NCBI RefSeq assembly: GCF_026013905.1
Contig: NZ_CP110257.1
Location: forward strand, 1,302,001-1,366,000
Direction: 5' to 3'
Source of the DNA: Schlegelella aquatica
GTDB taxonomy: Bacteria > Pseudomonadota > Gammaproteobacteria > Burkholderiales > Burkholderiaceae_C
Length of the DNA stretch: 64,000 bases
Position 1 is the stretch's first letter; every line of letters starts with the position of its first letter. The notes below the pieces were generated by a model. It saw only the letters and a program-made list of their open reading frames with translations, was not told the DNA's origin and did no database searches. Position numbers and translations under genes: made by a program. Of this stretch, positions 32,961-42,522 are shown one piece after another.

Positions 32961-33749
32961 ATGTCCACCTACTTGCCCGACCCCTGCCTTTGCGATCCCG
33001 CGGCGGCGACCCGCTTCGTGCTCGTGGGCACGAGCCACCCTGGCAACGTCGGGGCCGCGGCCCGGGCGATGAAGGTGATGGGATTTCGCCAGCTCGTGCT
33101 CGTCTCGCCCCGCCATGCCGACGTGCTGGTGCAGGAGGAGACGGTGGCGATGGCGAGCGGGGCGGCAGACATCCTCGTGAGAGCACGTATCGCAGGCACG
33201 CTCGCCGAGGCTCTCGACGGTGTGACCCATGCCTGCGCCACCGCGATGGTCTCGCGCGACTTCGGTCCGCCGACCCATGCGCCGCGGCCCTTCCTGCCGA
33301 CGCTGGCCCAGCGGGGTGAGCGCGTCGCGTTCGTCTTCGGGCCCGAGCGGTATGGCTTGGCCAACGAGGACGTCTACCGCTGCCACAGCGTGCTTTCGAT
33401 CCCCACGGCTCCCGACTACGGCTCGCTCAACCTGGCGCAGGCGGTGCAGGTGATCGCCTACGAGTGGCGACAGGCGCTCGGAGGGTTCGAGGTGCACCCG
33501 CGCACCGCGGTGACGGGGCGCGCGGATGCCCGTGCCGTGCAGGGCGTCCTGTCCCACTGGGAGCAGGCGCTGGTGCACATCGGCTTCCTCGATCCGTCGG
33601 CGCCCAAGAAGCTCCTGCCCCGGCTCAATCAGCTCTTCAACCGCGCGGAGCTGACCGAGGAGGAAGTCCACATCCTGCGCGGCATCGCGAGGGCGATGCT
33701 GCGCACACGGGCAGCGCCGGGATCCGGCGGGACGCACGAATCGCCCTGA
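32961..33749 (+). CDS. trmJ: tRNA (cytidine/uridine-2'-O-)-methyltransferase TrmJ
   Basis: TrmJ methylates the ribose of nucleotide 32 in tRNA. The 262-residue SPOUT protein has [21 protein letters not shown] at the N-terminus, [18 protein letters not shown] (trefoil-knot cofactor site) and [14 protein letters not shown]. The length and motifs fit TrmJ. It is divergent from suhB across a 182-bp gap, a common arrangement in betaproteobacteria where cysE follows; here a large lipoprotein gene intervenes. Confidence 0.95.
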   Translation: MSTYLPDPCLCDPAAATRFVLVGTSHPGNVGAAARAMKVMGFRQLVLVSPRHADVLVQEETVAMASGAADILVRARIAGTLAEALDGVTHACATAMVSRDFGPPTHAPRPFLPTLAQRGERVAFVFGPERYGLANEDVYRCHSVLSIPTAPDYGSLNLAQAVQVIAYEWRQALGGFEVHPRTAVTGRADARAVQGVLSHWEQALVHIGFLDPSAPKKLLPRLNQLFNRAELTEEEVHILRGIARAMLRTRAAPGSGGTHESP

Positions 33750-34034
33750 GCGAGAGGGCCGGGTACGCGCCGGCGTGCCTCGGCGACGTCCGGCCGCACG
33801 TTGTGCAAACAAGTTCGCACGTCTCGTGAGTACGTGGACCGGCATGTAACCGGCCGTGGCCCGCGTCCAGAGAGGCAGGACACCGCTGCCGTTTCGGCCG
33901 CTTACGTTCGCCCGACTCGATCCCGAAGAATCCGCCCCGCCTCCGGTGCGATCGCGTCGGAAGAAGCAACGCCCGCGTCGTGCGGTCTTCGTGCGAACGC
34001 GGTGTCTCGAACACACAGTCGTTGGGAAACTCTG
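33750..34034. other. Intergenic region upstream of the beta-helix lipoprotein gene
   Basis: This 285-bp gap has no recognisable gene, although a frame runs open through most of it in phase with the downstream lipoprotein. The stretch is less GC-rich than its surroundings and includes an imperfect palindrome (ACCGGCATGTAACCGGCCGT near 33839-33858). It should contain the lipoprotein promoter; no clear sigma-70 boxes were found. Confidence 0.4.
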
Positions 34035-35951
34035 ATGTCGTCGTTTGCACGGCCTAGCCGGCCTTTGCTTGCTTTGCTTTCTCATGCGGGATGGTCCCGC
34101 ATGCCTTGGCGCCTGACGGTCAGCGCGGTGGCACTTGCCGCCGGGCTGAGTGCCTGCGGTGGGGGTGGCAGCGCCACGTCCACGGCCGAGGCGAGCCCCG
34201 ACAGCGTCGATACCGCCGAATCGGGCGAAGCACCCGGCCTCGGGGAGAGCGACGGGACGAACACCGTCGATCCGTCTGCTTTCGATGCCGACCTCAGTGG
34301 AGCGGCCCCTCAGTTCGCGGGAGCCGACCCCGAGCAGGCCGAGCGCATGTCGGTGTCCTCGAATGCAACCACGCCCGGTACCGTGTCCACCCCGTATCCC
34401 ACGCTGCACAGCCTCACGATCGAGTGGCCCATCAGCGGGGATGCGGACCTGGACGGGGTAGTGTCGGTGCGGTTCCGCGAGCGGGGCGCGACCACCTGGC
34501 GTACCGCGATGGCGCTGCGCCGTGTGCCTGCGGGCAGCAACGCCGGCTTCTCATGGGGCAACCGGCACTCCGGCAGCCTGATGGACCTGAAGCCGGGTAC
34601 CACCTACGAGATCGAGCTCAACCTGAAGGACCCGGACGGAGGCTCTACGGTGCGCATGGTGCAGGCGCGCACGCGGCCGGTGCCGGCCCCGATGGCGAAC
34701 GCGCCGGTGAAGGCGGTCACCCCGTCGAACTTCTCCAGCGTGGCGGCCTCTGCGCAGCCCGGAGACGTGCTGCAGCTCGGCCCCGGCACCTACAGCGGCT
34801 TCAGCTGGTCGAGAAGCGGGGTGGAGGGCAAGCCCATCGTCATCCGGGGCAGCAGCGGCGCGGTCATCAACGGCAACGTCGACATCATCGGTCAGCAGCA
34901 CGTGCACCTCACCGGGCTGACGATCAACGGGCGGGTCCGATTCAACAGCTCCAAGCATGTCGCGATCACGCGCAACACGATCAAGACCAACGGAGACGGC
35001 ATCGTCACCTTCCTGCGCGCGGAGAACGCCTACATCGCCGACAACGTGGTCACCGGCGCCACGGCCTGGGCCGCGTCCTCGCTCGGGGTCAGCGGCAACA
35101 ACGTGGGCGAGGGGATCCTCGTGACCGGGCCCGGCCACGTGGTCATGAACAACCGCGTCATCGGGTTCCGCGACGGGATCTCGTTCCTCGAGCAGTCCGA
35201 GGCCGTCGATCAGTTCAGCATCGACGTGCTGAACAACGACATCCGCAATGCGGCCGACGATGGCATCGAGGCCGACTACTGCTTCCACAACTGCCGCATC
35301 CTGCGCAACCGCATCACCAACGCGTTCATGGGAGCCTCGTCGCAGCCCAGCCTCGGCGGCCCGACGTTCTTCGTGCGCAATGTCATGTACAACGTGCTGA
35401 TGTCGCCCTTCAAGCTGCACAACGGCAGCACCGGCGATCTGCTGTTGCACAACACGGTGGTCAAGAGCGGCGACGCCCTCGGCATCTTCGCCGGAGCACC
35501 GATCCGTCACGCCCGATTCCGGAACAACCTCTTCATCGGTGGGCCGGGCGGCACGTACAACGGCTACAACACGGGTTCTGGCCGCGTGGTGCAGGTGGCC
35601 GACCTCGATGCGGCGACCTCGCAGGCGGACTACGATGCGTATGGCACGACCGCCTCGAGCTTCTCCGGGCAACTGGGCAGCGCGCGCTTCGCAAGCCTGG
35701 AGGCGCTGCGCAGCCAGACGACCGAAAAGCATGCCGTCCAGGTCGGGCTCAACGTCTTCGCCTCGCCCACCTCGATGCCCGGTTCGCCGATGACGGCCTA
35801 CAACGCGCCGGACCTGCGTCCCGCGGCGACGGCTGCAGTGGTCGACAAGGGCATCGTCATTCCCAACGTGAACTCCGGTTTCCGCGGGGCGGCACCCGAC
35901 ATCGGGGCCTACGAGGCGGGCAACGCGCTGCCGGTGTACGGGCCGCGCTGA
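34035..35951 (+). CDS. Secreted lipoprotein with Fn3-like domain and right-handed beta-helix
   Basis: A 638-residue protein. The basic N-terminus and hydrophobic stretch end in lipobox LSAC (Cys41), followed by GGGG and an acidic, Ser/Thr-rich linker. Residues about 110-215 look like a fibronectin-III-type domain ([23 protein letters not shown]). The rest is a right-handed parallel beta-helix with short repeats ([19 protein letters not shown]) and many Asn turns, resembling polysaccharide-lyase family 6 or PbH1 surface proteins. No catalytic set can be assigned. It ends PDIGAYEAG, frequent in such proteins. It separates trmJ from cysE, a pair usually adjacent, suggesting insertion. Confidence 0.8.
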   Translation: MSSFARPSRPLLALLSHAGWSRMPWRLTVSAVALAAGLSACGGGGSATSTAEASPDSVDTAESGEAPGLGESDGTNTVDPSAFDADLSGAAPQFAGADPEQAERMSVSSNATTPGTVSTPYPTLHSLTIEWPISGDADLDGVVSVRFRERGATTWRTAMALRRVPAGSNAGFSWGNRHSGSLMDLKPGTTYEIELNLKDPDGGSTVRMVQARTRPVPAPMANAPVKAVTPSNFSSVAASAQPGDVLQLGPGTYSGFSWSRSGVEGKPIVIRGSSGAVINGNVDIIGQQHVHLTGLTINGRVRFNSSKHVAITRNTIKTNGDGIVTFLRAENAYIADNVVTGATAWAASSLGVSGNNVGEGILVTGPGHVVMNNRVIGFRDGISFLEQSEAVDQFSIDVLNNDIRNAADDGIEADYCFHNCRILRNRITNAFMGASSQPSLGGPTFFVRNVMYNVLMSPFKLHNGSTGDLLLHNTVVKSGDALGIFAGAPIRHARFRNNLFIGGPGGTYNGYNTGSGRVVQVADLDAATSQADYDAYGTTASSFSGQLGSARFASLEALRSQTTEKHAVQVGLNVFASPTSMPGSPMTAYNAPDLRPAATAAVVDKGIVIPNVNSGFRGAAPDIGAYEAGNALPVYGPR

Positions 35952-36100
35952 CGCGCAGTGGCGATCCGGGGCCTCGTCGCACGGGCGAAGCCCCGGGTCC
36001 AAGCCATCGGCGGCGTCGGGGCGAGCGCCGGGCCGCCGGGCAGGACGGGGCGTGCACCGGTACACTGTCACGCTCCGTTTCGTTTCCCGGCAGACGGCCC

Positions 36101-36871
36101 ATGTTTCAGCGCCTGAGAGAAGACATCTCCTGCATCCTGGAGCGCGACCCTGCGGCGCGCTCCGCGTGGGAGGTGCTCACCTGTTACCCGGGCCTGCACG
36201 CGCTGCAGATGCATCGGCTGGCGCACTGGTGCTGGGTGCACGGCTGGCGGTGGCTCGGCCGCTTCATCTCGCACCTCGCCCGCTTTTTCACCGGCATCGA
36301 GATCCACCCCGGGGCCCGCATCGGCCGCCGCGTGTTCATCGATCACGGCATGGGCGTGGTGATCGGCGAGACCGCCGAGATCGGTGACGACTGCACCATC
36401 TACCAAGGCGTGACGCTCGGGGGCACGTCCCTGACTCGCGGCGCCAAGCGTCACCCGACGCTCGGGCGCGGCGTCATCGTGGGTGCGAATGCCCAGGTGC
36501 TCGGTGCGTTCACGGTCGGCGACGGTGCCCGCATCGGCTCCAACGCCGTGGTCGTCAAGGAAGTGCCCCCCGGGGCGACGGCGGTCGGCAACCCGGCGCG
36601 CGTCCTGCACAAGGAGGCCGAATCGGCACGCGAGGAGGCGGCCAACCGCATGGGGTTCTCGGCCTACGGAATCACGCAGGGCGACGATCCGTTGTCGCAG
36701 GCGATCAAGGGCCTGGTGGACAACGCCGCGAGCCAGGAGCACCAGATCGCCTTGCTGTGGCAGGCGATCCAGAAGCTCTCGCACGGACGAAGTGCGCAGG
36801 AGTGCGTGCCCAGCGAGGCGCACACGACCGAGCAGTTCGACGCCGAGCAGCTGAACCAGCTCGTCAAGTGA
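36101..36871 (+). CDS. cysE: Serine O-acetyltransferase CysE
   Basis: CysE acetylates serine in cysteine synthesis. The 256-residue protein has the helical N-terminal part ([32 protein letters not shown]) and the hexapeptide beta-helix with [38 protein letters not shown] and [20 protein letters not shown]. The C-terminus is extended by about 80 residues beyond the helix, as in several Burkholderiales versions. It is convergent with mogA. Confidence 0.95.
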   Translation: MFQRLREDISCILERDPAARSAWEVLTCYPGLHALQMHRLAHWCWVHGWRWLGRFISHLARFFTGIEIHPGARIGRRVFIDHGMGVVIGETAEIGDDCTIYQGVTLGGTSLTRGAKRHPTLGRGVIVGANAQVLGAFTVGDGARIGSNAVVVKEVPPGATAVGNPARVLHKEAESAREEAANRMGFSAYGITQGDDPLSQAIKGLVDNAASQEHQIALLWQAIQKLSHGRSAQECVPSEAHTTEQFDAEQLNQLVK

Positions 36872-36964
36872 TCGCACGGGGGGGCGGGCGCGCCCCCGGC
36901 GGTCCGGCCCCGCTGCTCCAGTGCAGGCCCGGCGCCGGCCGGGGCATGGCGCCTTACCGCACCG

Positions 36965-37564
36965 TCATGCGCTCTTGGCAGGCCGCTGCGCCGACTTGGG
37001 CCTGAACGCCTTGCACACGCTCTCGACGGTCTCGATGTACGGTCCGCCGATGAGGTCGATGCAATAGGGCACGGCCGCGAAGATGCCGTGTACCACCGGC
37101 TGCCCCTGGTCGTCCTTGAGGCCTTCCAGCGTCTCGGCAATCGACTTCGGCTGGCCCGGCAAGTTGATGATGAGCGCCCGGCCGCGGATCACCGCCACCT
37201 GGCGCGAGAGGATGGCGGTCGGCACGAAGCGCAGGCTGATCTGCCGCATTTGCTCGCCGAAGCCGGGCATGACCTTGTCCGCGACGGCGAGCGTGGCTTC
37301 CGGCGTCACATCGCGCGGGGCGGGCCCGGTGCCGCCCGTGGTCAACACCAGGTCGCAGCGGCACTCGTCGACCAGCTCGCGCAGGCTGGCGCTGATGCCC
37401 TCCTGCTCGTCTGGAATGAGCCGCGTCTCCCAGTCGATGGGGTTGCGCAAGGCGCGCGTGAGCCACTCCTTCAAGGCCGGGATGCCCTTGTCCTCGTACG
37501 CGCCGCTGGAGGCGCGGTCGCTGATGGACACCACGCCGATGCGCACACGGTCGAAGTCACTCAT
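36965..37564 (-). CDS. mogA: Molybdopterin adenylyltransferase MogA
   Basis: MogA adenylates molybdopterin before molybdenum insertion. The 199-residue protein has IGVVSISDRASSGAYEDKGIP, LVLTTGGTGPAPRDVTPEAT, PGFGEQMRQISLRFVPTAILSRQ and LIINLPGQPKSIAETL, all typical of the MogA/MoaB fold with the C-terminal part of MogA. The start overlaps the end of darP by 8 bp. The molybdenum cofactor is needed for NasA nitrate reductase elsewhere in the window. Confidence 0.93.
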   Translation of the reverse strand: MSDFDRVRIGVVSISDRASSGAYEDKGIPALKEWLTRALRNPIDWETRLIPDEQEGISASLRELVDECRCDLVLTTGGTGPAPRDVTPEATLAVADKVMPGFGEQMRQISLRFVPTAILSRQVAVIRGRALIINLPGQPKSIAETLEGLKDDQGQPVVHGIFAAVPYCIDLIGGPYIETVESVCKAFRPKSAQRPAKSA

Positions 37565-38102
37565 CGTCGTTCGTCTCCTGCAGGTACGGCTTGAGAAACT
37601 GGAACAGCTCCCGGTACGCGCGGCCGCTGCGCTGCTCGGGGCTCGCGGCGGCATCCTTGCGCGCCGCGCGGATGAGGGCGCGCAGGGGCTGCACGTCGCA
37701 GTCCGGGTGCTCGGCCATCCAGCGGGTGAGGGCGTCGTCGTCGGCGATGAGCTCGTCGCGCCAGCGTTCGGTCTGATGCAGCGTCAGGGTGTCGCGGGCG
37801 CGGCCGAGTTGGAGCGCGGCGACCGCTTCACGCAAGGGCTGCGAGTCCACACCCCTCATCAGCTTGCCGATGTACTGCATCTGACGCCGACGCCCCTCGT
37901 GAGAGCGGGTGCGGTGGTACTCCAGGATGGCTTCGCGCAACGATTCGGGCATCTCGAGCGTGACGAGCTGGTGCGCGGGCAGCGCGGCCAATGCCTCGCC
38001 CAAGTCCTGCAACTCGTGCATCGCCTTCTTGCGGCGCGTCTTGCTCGGCCGCTCGGCCTGGGCCGCGGCATCGTCGAATACGTCGGAGTCTCGTCGTGAC
38101 AT
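37557..38102 (-). CDS. darP: Ribosome biogenesis factor DarP (YjgA, DUF615)
   Basis: A 181-residue basic, helical protein starting MSRRDSDVFDD. It contains RPSKTRRKKAMHELQDLGEALAALP and RRRQMQYIGKLMRGVD, which define DUF615. In E. coli YjgA associates with late 50S intermediates. I use ATG 38102; a longer open frame upstream has non-family content. It overlaps mogA and is divergent from pmbA, the pairing of yjgA and pmbA being conserved in proteobacteria. Confidence 0.93.
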   Translation of the reverse strand: MSRRDSDVFDDAAAQAERPSKTRRKKAMHELQDLGEALAALPAHQLVTLEMPESLREAILEYHRTRSHEGRRRQMQYIGKLMRGVDSQPLREAVAALQLGRARDTLTLHQTERWRDELIADDDALTRWMAEHPDCDVQPLRALIRAARKDAAASPEQRSGRAYRELFQFLKPYLQETNDDE

Positions 38103-38254
38103 GTGTGCTTGCCCTGTCGAGGGGCTTTGCCGCCCGCCGCCCGAAGGCGCGAACCTGTCGCCGCAGGTGGGCGAGCAAGCGTCGCAGTCGGCCGGATGCA
38201 AAGCGGGGCTCGCTATCATAAGTCCGCCCTTTACCTCTCTACGACTGTCACACC

Positions 38255-39637
38255 ATGACCGATGCATCCAGGACCCGCGACGACCACGGCTTCTCCTACA
38301 CGCGCGAGCAGTTCCGCGAGCTCGTGGAGGAAGCCCTACAGGTGGCCAAGCGGTTGGGGGCGAGCGATGCGGCCGCCGAGGTGTCCGAGGGGGTGGGCCT
38401 GTCGGTCTCGGTGCGCAAGGGCGAGCTCGAGAACGTCGAGCGCAACCGCGACAAGTCCCTCGGCGTGACGGTGTACCTCGGCAAGCGGCGCGGCAACGCG
38501 AGCACGTCCGATTTCTCGCGGCAGGCGCTCGAGCAGACCGTGCGCGCGGCCTACGACATCGCGCGCTTCACCGCCGAGGACCCGGCGGCCGGATTGCCGG
38601 ACGAGGACGACCTGGCCCTTGGCGCGGAAGCCGCACGCGATCTGGACCTCTTTCATCCCTGGCCGATCGACGCGGAGAAGGCTGCAGAGCTGGCGTTGCG
38701 CTGCGAGCAGGCGGCCTTGCAGACCGACAAGCGCATCACCAACTCGGAGGGGGCGGGGGTGTCGGCCCAGCAGTCGCACTTCTACGCCGGCAACACCCGG
38801 GGCTTCGGCGGCGGCTACGCGAGCTCGCGCCACTCGATCTCGGTGGCGCCGATAGCCGGCCGCGGCGACGACATGCAACGCGACGCCTGGTACAGCTCGA
38901 TGCGCGATCCGGCCGAGCTGGCGGCGCCGGAGGCCGTGGGTCGCTATGCGGCCGAGCGTGCGTTGTCGCGGCTCAACGGACGCAAGATCCGCACCTGCGA
39001 GTGCCCCGTGCTGTTCGAGTCGACGCTCGCGGCCGGGTTGTTGGGCGGCTTCGTGCAAGCGACGAGCGGCGGCGCGCTGTACCGCAAGGCGAGCTTCCTG
39101 CTCGACAGCCTCGGCGAGCAGGTGTTTCCCGAGCACATCGACATCGTCGAGGATCCGCACATCCCGAAGGGCAAGGGCAGCGCTGCGTTCGACGACGAGG
39201 GCGTCCGCACGCGGCAGCGCCATGTGGTGCGCGGCGGGCGGGTGGAAGGCTACTTCCTCTCGAGCTACTCGGCGCGCAAGTTGGGCATGAAGACCACCGG
39301 CCATGCCGGCGGCTCCCACAACCTCACGCTGCAAAGCCGCCTCACGCAGCCGCAGGACGATCTCGACGAGATGCTTCGCAAGCTGCACCGTGGTCTTTTC
39401 GTCATCGAGCTGATGGGGCAGGGCGTCAATTACGTGACGGGTGATTACTCCCGCGGCGCCGCCGGCTTCTGGGTCGAGGACGGACGCATCGCCTATCCGG
39501 TGCACGAAATCACCATCGCCGGGAACCTGAAGGATATGTTCCGGCAGATCGTGGCGGTCGGGGCCGATGCCTACACGCTCGGGTCGAAGACCATCGGCTC
39601 GGTCCTGATCGAGCGAATGAAAGTCGCGGGCTCCTGA
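38255..39637 (+). CDS. pmbA: TldD/PmbA-family metalloprotease PmbA
   Basis: PmbA (TldE) with TldD forms a zinc protease that processes small peptides such as microcin precursors and degrades CcdA. The 460-residue protein shows family segments QTDKRITNSEGAGVSAQQS, RDAWYSSMRDPAEL, SARKLGMKTTGHAGGSHN and NYVTGDYSRGAAGFWVEDG. As in PmbA generally, the HExxH-type zinc motif of TldD is not expected here. The partner TldD is not in this window. The ATG is preceded by no strong ribosome site. Confidence 0.95.
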   Translation: MTDASRTRDDHGFSYTREQFRELVEEALQVAKRLGASDAAAEVSEGVGLSVSVRKGELENVERNRDKSLGVTVYLGKRRGNASTSDFSRQALEQTVRAAYDIARFTAEDPAAGLPDEDDLALGAEAARDLDLFHPWPIDAEKAAELALRCEQAALQTDKRITNSEGAGVSAQQSHFYAGNTRGFGGGYASSRHSISVAPIAGRGDDMQRDAWYSSMRDPAELAAPEAVGRYAAERALSRLNGRKIRTCECPVLFESTLAAGLLGGFVQATSGGALYRKASFLLDSLGEQVFPEHIDIVEDPHIPKGKGSAAFDDEGVRTRQRHVVRGGRVEGYFLSSYSARKLGMKTTGHAGGSHNLTLQSRLTQPQDDLDEMLRKLHRGLFVIELMGQGVNYVTGDYSRGAAGFWVEDGRIAYPVHEITIAGNLKDMFRQIVAVGADAYTLGSKTIGSVLIERMKVAGS

Positions 39638-39744
39638 ATATTCCCTGAATATGGCGCCGGTATTTATCATGGTCGCCTGAAAATATCCTGATAATCCTGG
39701 AGGAAAGCCGGGAGAGCGAATCAGAAGGTTCCCCAACAGAAGCG

Positions 39745-39780
39745 CCGCTGCATTTCTTTAGAATGCAGCGGTTATTTTTT
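39745..39780 (+). terminator. Rho-independent terminator upstream of the first TRAP receptor gene
   Basis: Perfect 10-bp stem CCGCTGCATT / AATGCAGCGG with a 7-base loop, followed by TTATTTTTTTT. It is 108 bp after the pmbA stop and 35 bp before the GTG of the first TRAP receptor. It may simply end the pmbA transcript, or it may act as an attenuator if the receptor promoter lies in the AT-richer stretch at 39640-39735. Confidence 0.9.
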
Positions 39781-39814
39781 TCTTACAGCCTTCGGCAATA
39801 ACTTAGGAGCTTTT

Positions 39815-40894
39815 GTGGAACGTAGATCCTTCATCCGGGGCGCCGGCCTGGCCGGCGTGCTGGCCGCCGGGGTGGCCCCGGCTGTCCATGCGCAGGCAAC
39901 GATCCGTTGGCGCCTTGCGTCGAGCTTTCCGAAGTCGCTGGACACCATCTACGGCGGAGCCGAGGTGTTCTCGAAGAAGGTGAGCGAGCTGTCGGGCGGC
40001 AAGTTCCAGATCTCGGTCCATGCGGGCGGCGAACTCATGCCTCCCTTTGGCGTGGTGGACGGCGTGCAGAACGGCACGGTCGAGATCGCCCATACGGCCC
40101 CCTACTACTTCTTCGGCAAGGACGAAACCTTCGCCATCGGCGGGGCGATCCCGTTCGGACTGAACTCGCGCCAGATGACCGCGTGGATGCAGGAGGGCAA
40201 CGGCACCAAGCTGATGCGCGAGTTCTATGCGCAGTACAACATCATCAGCTTCTCGGGCGGCAACACCGGGGCCCAGATGGGCGGCTGGTTCCGCAAGGAG
40301 GTCAAGACCCTGGCGGACATGAAGGGCCTGAAGTTCCGCATCGGCGGCTTCGCTGGCAAGGTGGTCGAGCGCCTGGGCGGTGTGCCGCAGAACATCCCCG
40401 GCGGCGAGATCTACCAGTCGCTGGAGAAGGGCACGATCGACGCCGCCGAATGGATCGGGCCGTACGACGACCAGAAGCTCGGCTTCAACAAGGTGGCGCC
40501 CTTCTACTACTACCCCGGCTGGTGGGAAGGTGGCCTGGAGCTGTCCTTCTACATCAACACGAAGGCCTATCAGGGCCTGTCCGCCGAATACAAGGCCATC
40601 ATCGAGGCGGCGTCGGCCTACGCGCACGTGGACATGCAGGCCAAGTACGACGCCCGCAACCCCGTTGCGCTCAAGCAGCTGGTGGCCCAGAAGACGAAGC
40701 TGCTGCCCTATCCGAAGGCCATCCTGGACGCGGCCTTCAAGGAGTCGATGGCGCTGTACTCGGAACTGTCGGCCAGCAACCCGAACTGGAAGAAGGTGTA
40801 CACCGACTACGCCGCCTTCCGCCGCGATCAGAACTTGTGGTTCCGGTTCACGGAGGCGCAGTTCGACCGCTACATGCAGGCGGCCAAGCTGTAA
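39815..40894 (+). CDS. TRAP transporter substrate-binding protein (DctP/TakP type), copy 1
   Basis: A 359-residue periplasmic receptor starting with GTG after an AGGAG ribosome site. The N-terminus MERRSFIRGAGLAG has the twin-arginine export pattern and is cleaved after VHAQA. The body has SFPKSLDTIYGG, LKFRIGGFAGKVVERLG (the Arg that contacts the ligand carboxylate in TRAP receptors) and TIDAAEWIGPYDD. These fit the TakP-like 2-oxo acid branch, so a monocarboxylate or keto acid ligand is likely but not proven. It is very similar to copy 3 and less so to copy 2. The dctQM permease faces it on the opposite strand. Confidence 0.9.
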   Translation: MERRSFIRGAGLAGVLAAGVAPAVHAQATIRWRLASSFPKSLDTIYGGAEVFSKKVSELSGGKFQISVHAGGELMPPFGVVDGVQNGTVEIAHTAPYYFFGKDETFAIGGAIPFGLNSRQMTAWMQEGNGTKLMREFYAQYNIISFSGGNTGAQMGGWFRKEVKTLADMKGLKFRIGGFAGKVVERLGGVPQNIPGGEIYQSLEKGTIDAAEWIGPYDDQKLGFNKVAPFYYYPGWWEGGLELSFYINTKAYQGLSAEYKAIIEAASAYAHVDMQAKYDARNPVALKQLVAQKTKLLPYPKAILDAAFKESMALYSELSASNPNWKKVYTDYAAFRRDQNLWFRFTEAQFDRYMQAAKL

Positions 40895-41164
40895 TGACGC
40901 GCACCGCGCGGCCTTGGTGGCGGCGCGGTCATTGTCTTCGACCCATTGCCGGGCGCTCGCGAGGGCGCCCGCCCGGTCTCCAGCCCCGATCGGGTGCTCG
41001 GTGACCTGCGGAAGGGAGCTCCCACCGGGGGCTCTTCGGACGTTTCGGCCCGCCCGGCCGTCGCACGAAGACGACCGAGCCAGGCCCTTTGCGCGCCGGT
41101 GTCGCGTCCTTGCGGCCGCGATGTCCTGGCATTTCATCCACGGTCTTACATCGAGGCAGTATCC

Positions 41165-42247
41165 ATGGACCGTCGTTTCTTCGTTCGTTCCGCCGGCTTG
41201 GCCGGCGTGCTTTCCGCAGGGGTGGCTCCTGCCGTCGTGCAGGCTCAGGCCAACGTGCGTTGGCGCTTGGCCACGAGTTTCCCGAAGTCCCTCGACACGC
41301 TGCACGGTGGGGCCGAGACGTTCTCCCGCAAGGTCTCCGAGCTGAGCGGTGGCAAGTTCCAGGTCTCCGTGCACGCCGCGGGCGAGATCGTGCCCGCGCT
41401 CGGCGTGGTCGACGCGCTGCAAGCGGGCACCATCGAGGCCGGCTACAGCGTGGGCTACTACTACTTCGGCAAGGACGACACCTGGGCTCTGGGGGCCGGC
41501 ATCCCCTTCGGACTGAACTCCCGCCAGATGACGGCGTGGATGTTCGAGGGCAATGGCCTCAAGCTGATGCGTGAGTTCTATTCGAACTACGGCATCATCA
41601 ACTTCCCGGGCGGCAACACGGGCGCGCAGATGGCGGGCTGGTTCCGCAAGGAGATCAAGTCGGCCGCCGATCTGAAGGGGCTCAAGTTCCGCATCGGCGG
41701 CTTCGCGGGCCGCGTGGTCGAGCGCCTGGGCGTCGTGCCGCAGAACCTGCCGGGCGGCGAGGTGTACCAGGCCCTCGAGAAGGGCACGATCGACGCCGCC
41801 GAGTTCGTGGGGCCGTACGACGACCTCAAGCTCGGGCTGTGGCAGGTCGCGCCCAATTACTACTATCCGGGCTGGTGGGAGGGCGGCCCGCAGGTGGACT
41901 TCTACATCGGCCGCAAAGCCTACGACTCGTTGTCCGCCGAGTACAAGGCCATCGTCGAAGCAGCCGCCACCTCCGCGCACGTCGAGGTACAGGCCAGGTA
42001 TGACGCGCGCAACCCGGGAGCCCTGAAGCAGCTGGTGGGCCACAAGGTGAAGGTGCTGCCGTTCCCGAAAGCCATCATGGACGCCGCGTTCAAGGAGTGC
42101 GAGGCGCTCTACGCCGAGCTCTCGGCGAAGAACCCCGCCTGGAAGAAGATCTACTCCGACCTGCAGGCCTTCCGCCGCGACCAGAACCTCTGGTTCCGGT
42201 TCACCGAGGCGCAGTTCGATCGCTACATGCAATCGGCCAAGCTCTGA
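41165..42247 (+). CDS. TRAP transporter substrate-binding protein (DctP/TakP type), copy 2
   Basis: A 360-residue receptor with a twin-arginine signal (MDRRFFVRSAGLAG). It keeps SFPKSLDTLHGG, LKFRIGGFAGRVVERLG and TIDAAEFVGPYDD, but the pocket-region segments differ from copies 1 and 3: QAGTIEAGYSVGYYYFGKDDTWALGAG here against QNGTVEIAHTAPYYFFGKDETFAIGGA-type there. It therefore probably recognises a related but different acid. It has its own terminator at 42272. Confidence 0.9.
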   Translation: MDRRFFVRSAGLAGVLSAGVAPAVVQAQANVRWRLATSFPKSLDTLHGGAETFSRKVSELSGGKFQVSVHAAGEIVPALGVVDALQAGTIEAGYSVGYYYFGKDDTWALGAGIPFGLNSRQMTAWMFEGNGLKLMREFYSNYGIINFPGGNTGAQMAGWFRKEIKSAADLKGLKFRIGGFAGRVVERLGVVPQNLPGGEVYQALEKGTIDAAEFVGPYDDLKLGLWQVAPNYYYPGWWEGGPQVDFYIGRKAYDSLSAEYKAIVEAAATSAHVEVQARYDARNPGALKQLVGHKVKVLPFPKAIMDAAFKECEALYAELSAKNPAWKKIYSDLQAFRRDQNLWFRFTEAQFDRYMQSAKL

Positions 42248-42271
42248 GCTTCGCTCGAGGAGCACGGTGCG

Positions 42272-42297
42272 GGCCCCGCCAAGGCGGGGCCTTTTCA
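42272..42297 (+). terminator. Rho-independent terminator after TRAP receptor copy 2
   Basis: Hairpin GGCCCCGCC-AA-GGCGGGGCC followed by TTTTCATTT. It lies 25 bp after the copy 2 stop codon, so copies 2 and 3 are probably separate transcripts. Confidence 0.85.
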
Positions 42298-42522
42298 TTT
42301 CTGAAGATCGGCCGACCTGCTCCTGTCGCGATCGAGCAACTCGCGGTGAGAAGGTGCGGCTCTCCAGCGTGCCGGCCAGCCTCGGAAAACCCTTCCCCGC
42401 AGGGCCTTTTTTGCGGCGAGTGCGGCGGTGACAGGGAAACCCCTGGCTAAGAGCTGAAAGTGCCTTCCTAGAATCAGCGGCGCGTTTGCAAAACCTTTAA
42501 CCGCTCTTTCAGGAGTACACAC

